NCBI GenBank assembly: GCA_937875645.1
Contig: CALLXO010000153.1
Location: 1-6,693 of the forward strand
Reading direction: 5' to 3'
Length of the DNA stretch: 6,693 bases
Origin: an uncultured Clostridia bacterium
GTDB lineage: Bacteria; Bacillota; Clostridia; Christensenellales; CAG-314
Under the pieces are notes generated by a model. That model was not told where the DNA came from, did no database searches, and saw only the letters and a list, made by a program, of their open reading frames with translations. This document shows, in pieces, positions 5,642 through 6,693 of the stretch. Each line of letters opens with the position of its first letter. The first letter of the stretch is position 1. The position numbers and the translations under genes were made by a program.

Positions 5642-6223
5642 ATGCATTATCTAACCATAATTATAGCCGCAGTTTTTGTTAATAACTTTGTTTTAGTACA
5701 GTTTTTAGGTATTTGCCCCTTTTTGGGTGTTTCCAAAAAAACCGAGTCGGCTTTCGGCATGGGTGTTGCAGTTATTTTTGTTATGACGGTAGCAAGCTTA
5801 GTTGCCTATTGTTTATACATGTACGTGCTTGTGCCTCTTAACATAGGCTACTTAAAAACCATAGTATTTATTTTTGTTATCGCCGGATTAGTGCAAATAC
5901 TTGAGATGGTGCTAAAAAAATTTGCAGTAGGATTATACCGCTCGATGGGAGTATATTTGCCGCTTATTACAACAAACTGTGCTATTTTAGGCGTTGCCGA
6001 ACTTAACCTTACCTCTTCTATGGTGACGGGTGTTTTGTCCGCTACCTTAAACGGCTTATTTAGCGGAATTGGTTTTACTCTTGCTATTGTGTTACTTAGC
6101 GGCATTAGAGAAAAGGTCGACAAGCTTCATATAGCAAAACCTCTTAAAGGTTTCCCCATAACTATGATTTGCGCCTGTTTTATGGCGATGGCATTTTATA
6201 TTTTCGGCACTATTTCGCTGTAA
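5642..6223 (+). CDS. rnfA: Rnf complex subunit A (membrane core)
   Basis: RnfA is the 193-residue partner of RnfE in the NqrE/RnfA family. It opens with MHYLTIIIAAVFVNNFVLVQ and the conserved FLGICPFLGVSKK (C25). The second cluster cysteine is C113 in YLPLITTNCAILGVA. These two cysteines, with the matching pair in RnfE, are the expected ligands of the membrane [2Fe-2S] centre. Six hydrophobic segments fill the protein, ending near FMAMAFYIFGTISL. The length is usual for the family. AAGGAGG nine bases upstream sits in the end of rnfE, and rnfB follows 12 bases after the stop. RnfA and RnfE resemble each other, as expected for an ancient duplication, but C25-PFLG and the ending identify this one as A. 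Confidence 0.97.
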   Translation: MHYLTIIIAAVFVNNFVLVQFLGICPFLGVSKKTESAFGMGVAVIFVMTVASLVAYCLYMYVLVPLNIGYLKTIVFIFVIAGLVQILEMVLKKFAVGLYRSMGVYLPLITTNCAILGVAELNLTSSMVTGVLSATLNGLFSGIGFTLAIVLLSGIREKVDKLHIAKPLKGFPITMICACFMAMAFYIFGTISL

Positions 6224-6235
6224 AGGAGAGGAAAA

Positions 6236-6693
6236 ATGCAGGTATTATTGCTTTTTAAGGAAATTGACTGGACAAAATTTGGCTTGGTTGTAGCCATAAT
6301 GGCAGGCATAGGCTTGTTTTTTGGTTTGCTTATTGTATTTATTTCTAAATACTGTGCAATCAAGACGGACCCAAAAATCGGGGAAGTGTTATCCCATTTA
6401 AGTGGAGCAAATTGCGGCGGTTGCGGTCATGCAGGCTGCGAAGGCTTTGCAAAGGCTTTAGTTGAGGGAAAGGCGAGTATTGATGATTGCGGACAAACAA
6501 CTAAAGCTAACAAAATAGATATAAGCAATATTTTAGGTATATCTTATTCGGGCGGAAACGAAACGGTGGCGATAGTAACTTGCAACGGAGGGATAAACTG
6601 TGACGACAAATACGATTATCAAGGATACGGAAACTGCATAAGTCAGCAAATTTTAGCTAACGGCAGGAAGGCGTGTATTGCCGGTTGTATGGG
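6236..6693 (+). CDS. rnfB: Rnf complex subunit B (ferredoxin-interacting, Fe-S), partial
   Basis: RnfB accepts electrons from reduced ferredoxin and passes them to the membrane part of the complex. Only 152 codons lie in the window. Residues 16-36 are the membrane anchor (GLVVAIMAGIGLFFGLLIVFI). Next is the Fe-S motif C60-GG-C63-GHAG-C68, with the fourth cysteine at C85 (IDDC), the standard [4Fe-4S] site of the family. The RnfB-typical CNGG, KYDYQGYGNC and KACIAGC stretches follow, the last leading into the ferredoxin-type clusters that lie beyond the right edge. The start ATG at 6236 is preceded by AAAGGAGAGG that begins in the rnfA stop. It closes the C-D-G-E-A-B order typical of clostridia. 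No fault is visible in the part present. Confidence 0.96.
   Translation, partial: MQVLLLFKEIDWTKFGLVVAIMAGIGLFFGLLIVFISKYCAIKTDPKIGEVLSHLSGANCGGCGHAGCEGFAKALVEGKASIDDCGQTTKANKIDISNILGISYSGGNETVAIVTCNGGINCDDKYDYQGYGNCISQQILANGRKACIAGCM

Noticed and set aside
2060..6693. Na+-NQR operon in place of Rnf
   Set aside because: NqrA and NqrF are absent. RnfC with two ferredoxin-type clusters and RnfB with the C60/C63/C68/C85 motif, in C-D-G-E-A-B order, identify Rnf.

Overview
The window looks like a chromosomal segment of a low-GC, Firmicutes-type anaerobe, most likely an uncultured member of the Clostridia. The reasons are AT-rich intergenic DNA, strong GGAGG-type ribosome binding sites, tightly packed genes and the clostridial rnf order C-D-G-E-A-B. 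The species cannot be named from the sequence.

Left part (1-775, minus strand): the start of a gene that runs off the left edge. It encodes a membrane-anchored extracellular protein with a jelly-roll / carbohydrate-binding-like region. It is transcribed away from the rest of the window. A plausible promoter (834-862) and an imperfect inverted repeat at its start point (816-833) lie in the divergent spacer 776-941.

Middle (942-1733, plus strand): two overlapping half-size TauE/SafE (TSUP) membrane-transporter genes. The second is intact. The first carries a one-base frameshift in a run of seven A and has lost the usual glycine-rich motif, so it is probably a decaying gene, or an assembly error sits in it.

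Intergenic 1734-2059: very AT-rich. It holds a 15-bp A/T hairpin, a near-consensus Rex-type site, and a convincing sigma-A promoter (TTGATT-17-TATAAT). The -10 of that promoter is embedded in a perfect 16-bp palindrome just upstream of the rnf operon.

Right part (2060-6693, plus strand): rnfC, rnfD, rnfG, rnfE, rnfA and the first 152 codons of rnfB, overlapping or separated by only a few bases, evidently one operon. Rnf is a membrane complex that oxidises reduced ferredoxin and reduces NAD+ (or the reverse), coupled to Na+ or H+ transport. RnfB takes electrons from ferredoxin, RnfC carries FMN and the NADH site, RnfD and RnfG carry covalent FMN, and RnfA and RnfE form the membrane core with a shared [2Fe-2S] centre. 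All subunits look intact. The covalent-FMN motifs of RnfD and RnfG both depart from the usual pattern. I see no novel multi-gene system here. The points worth checking are the frameshifted transporter half, the regulatory palindromes and the divergent flavinylation motifs.
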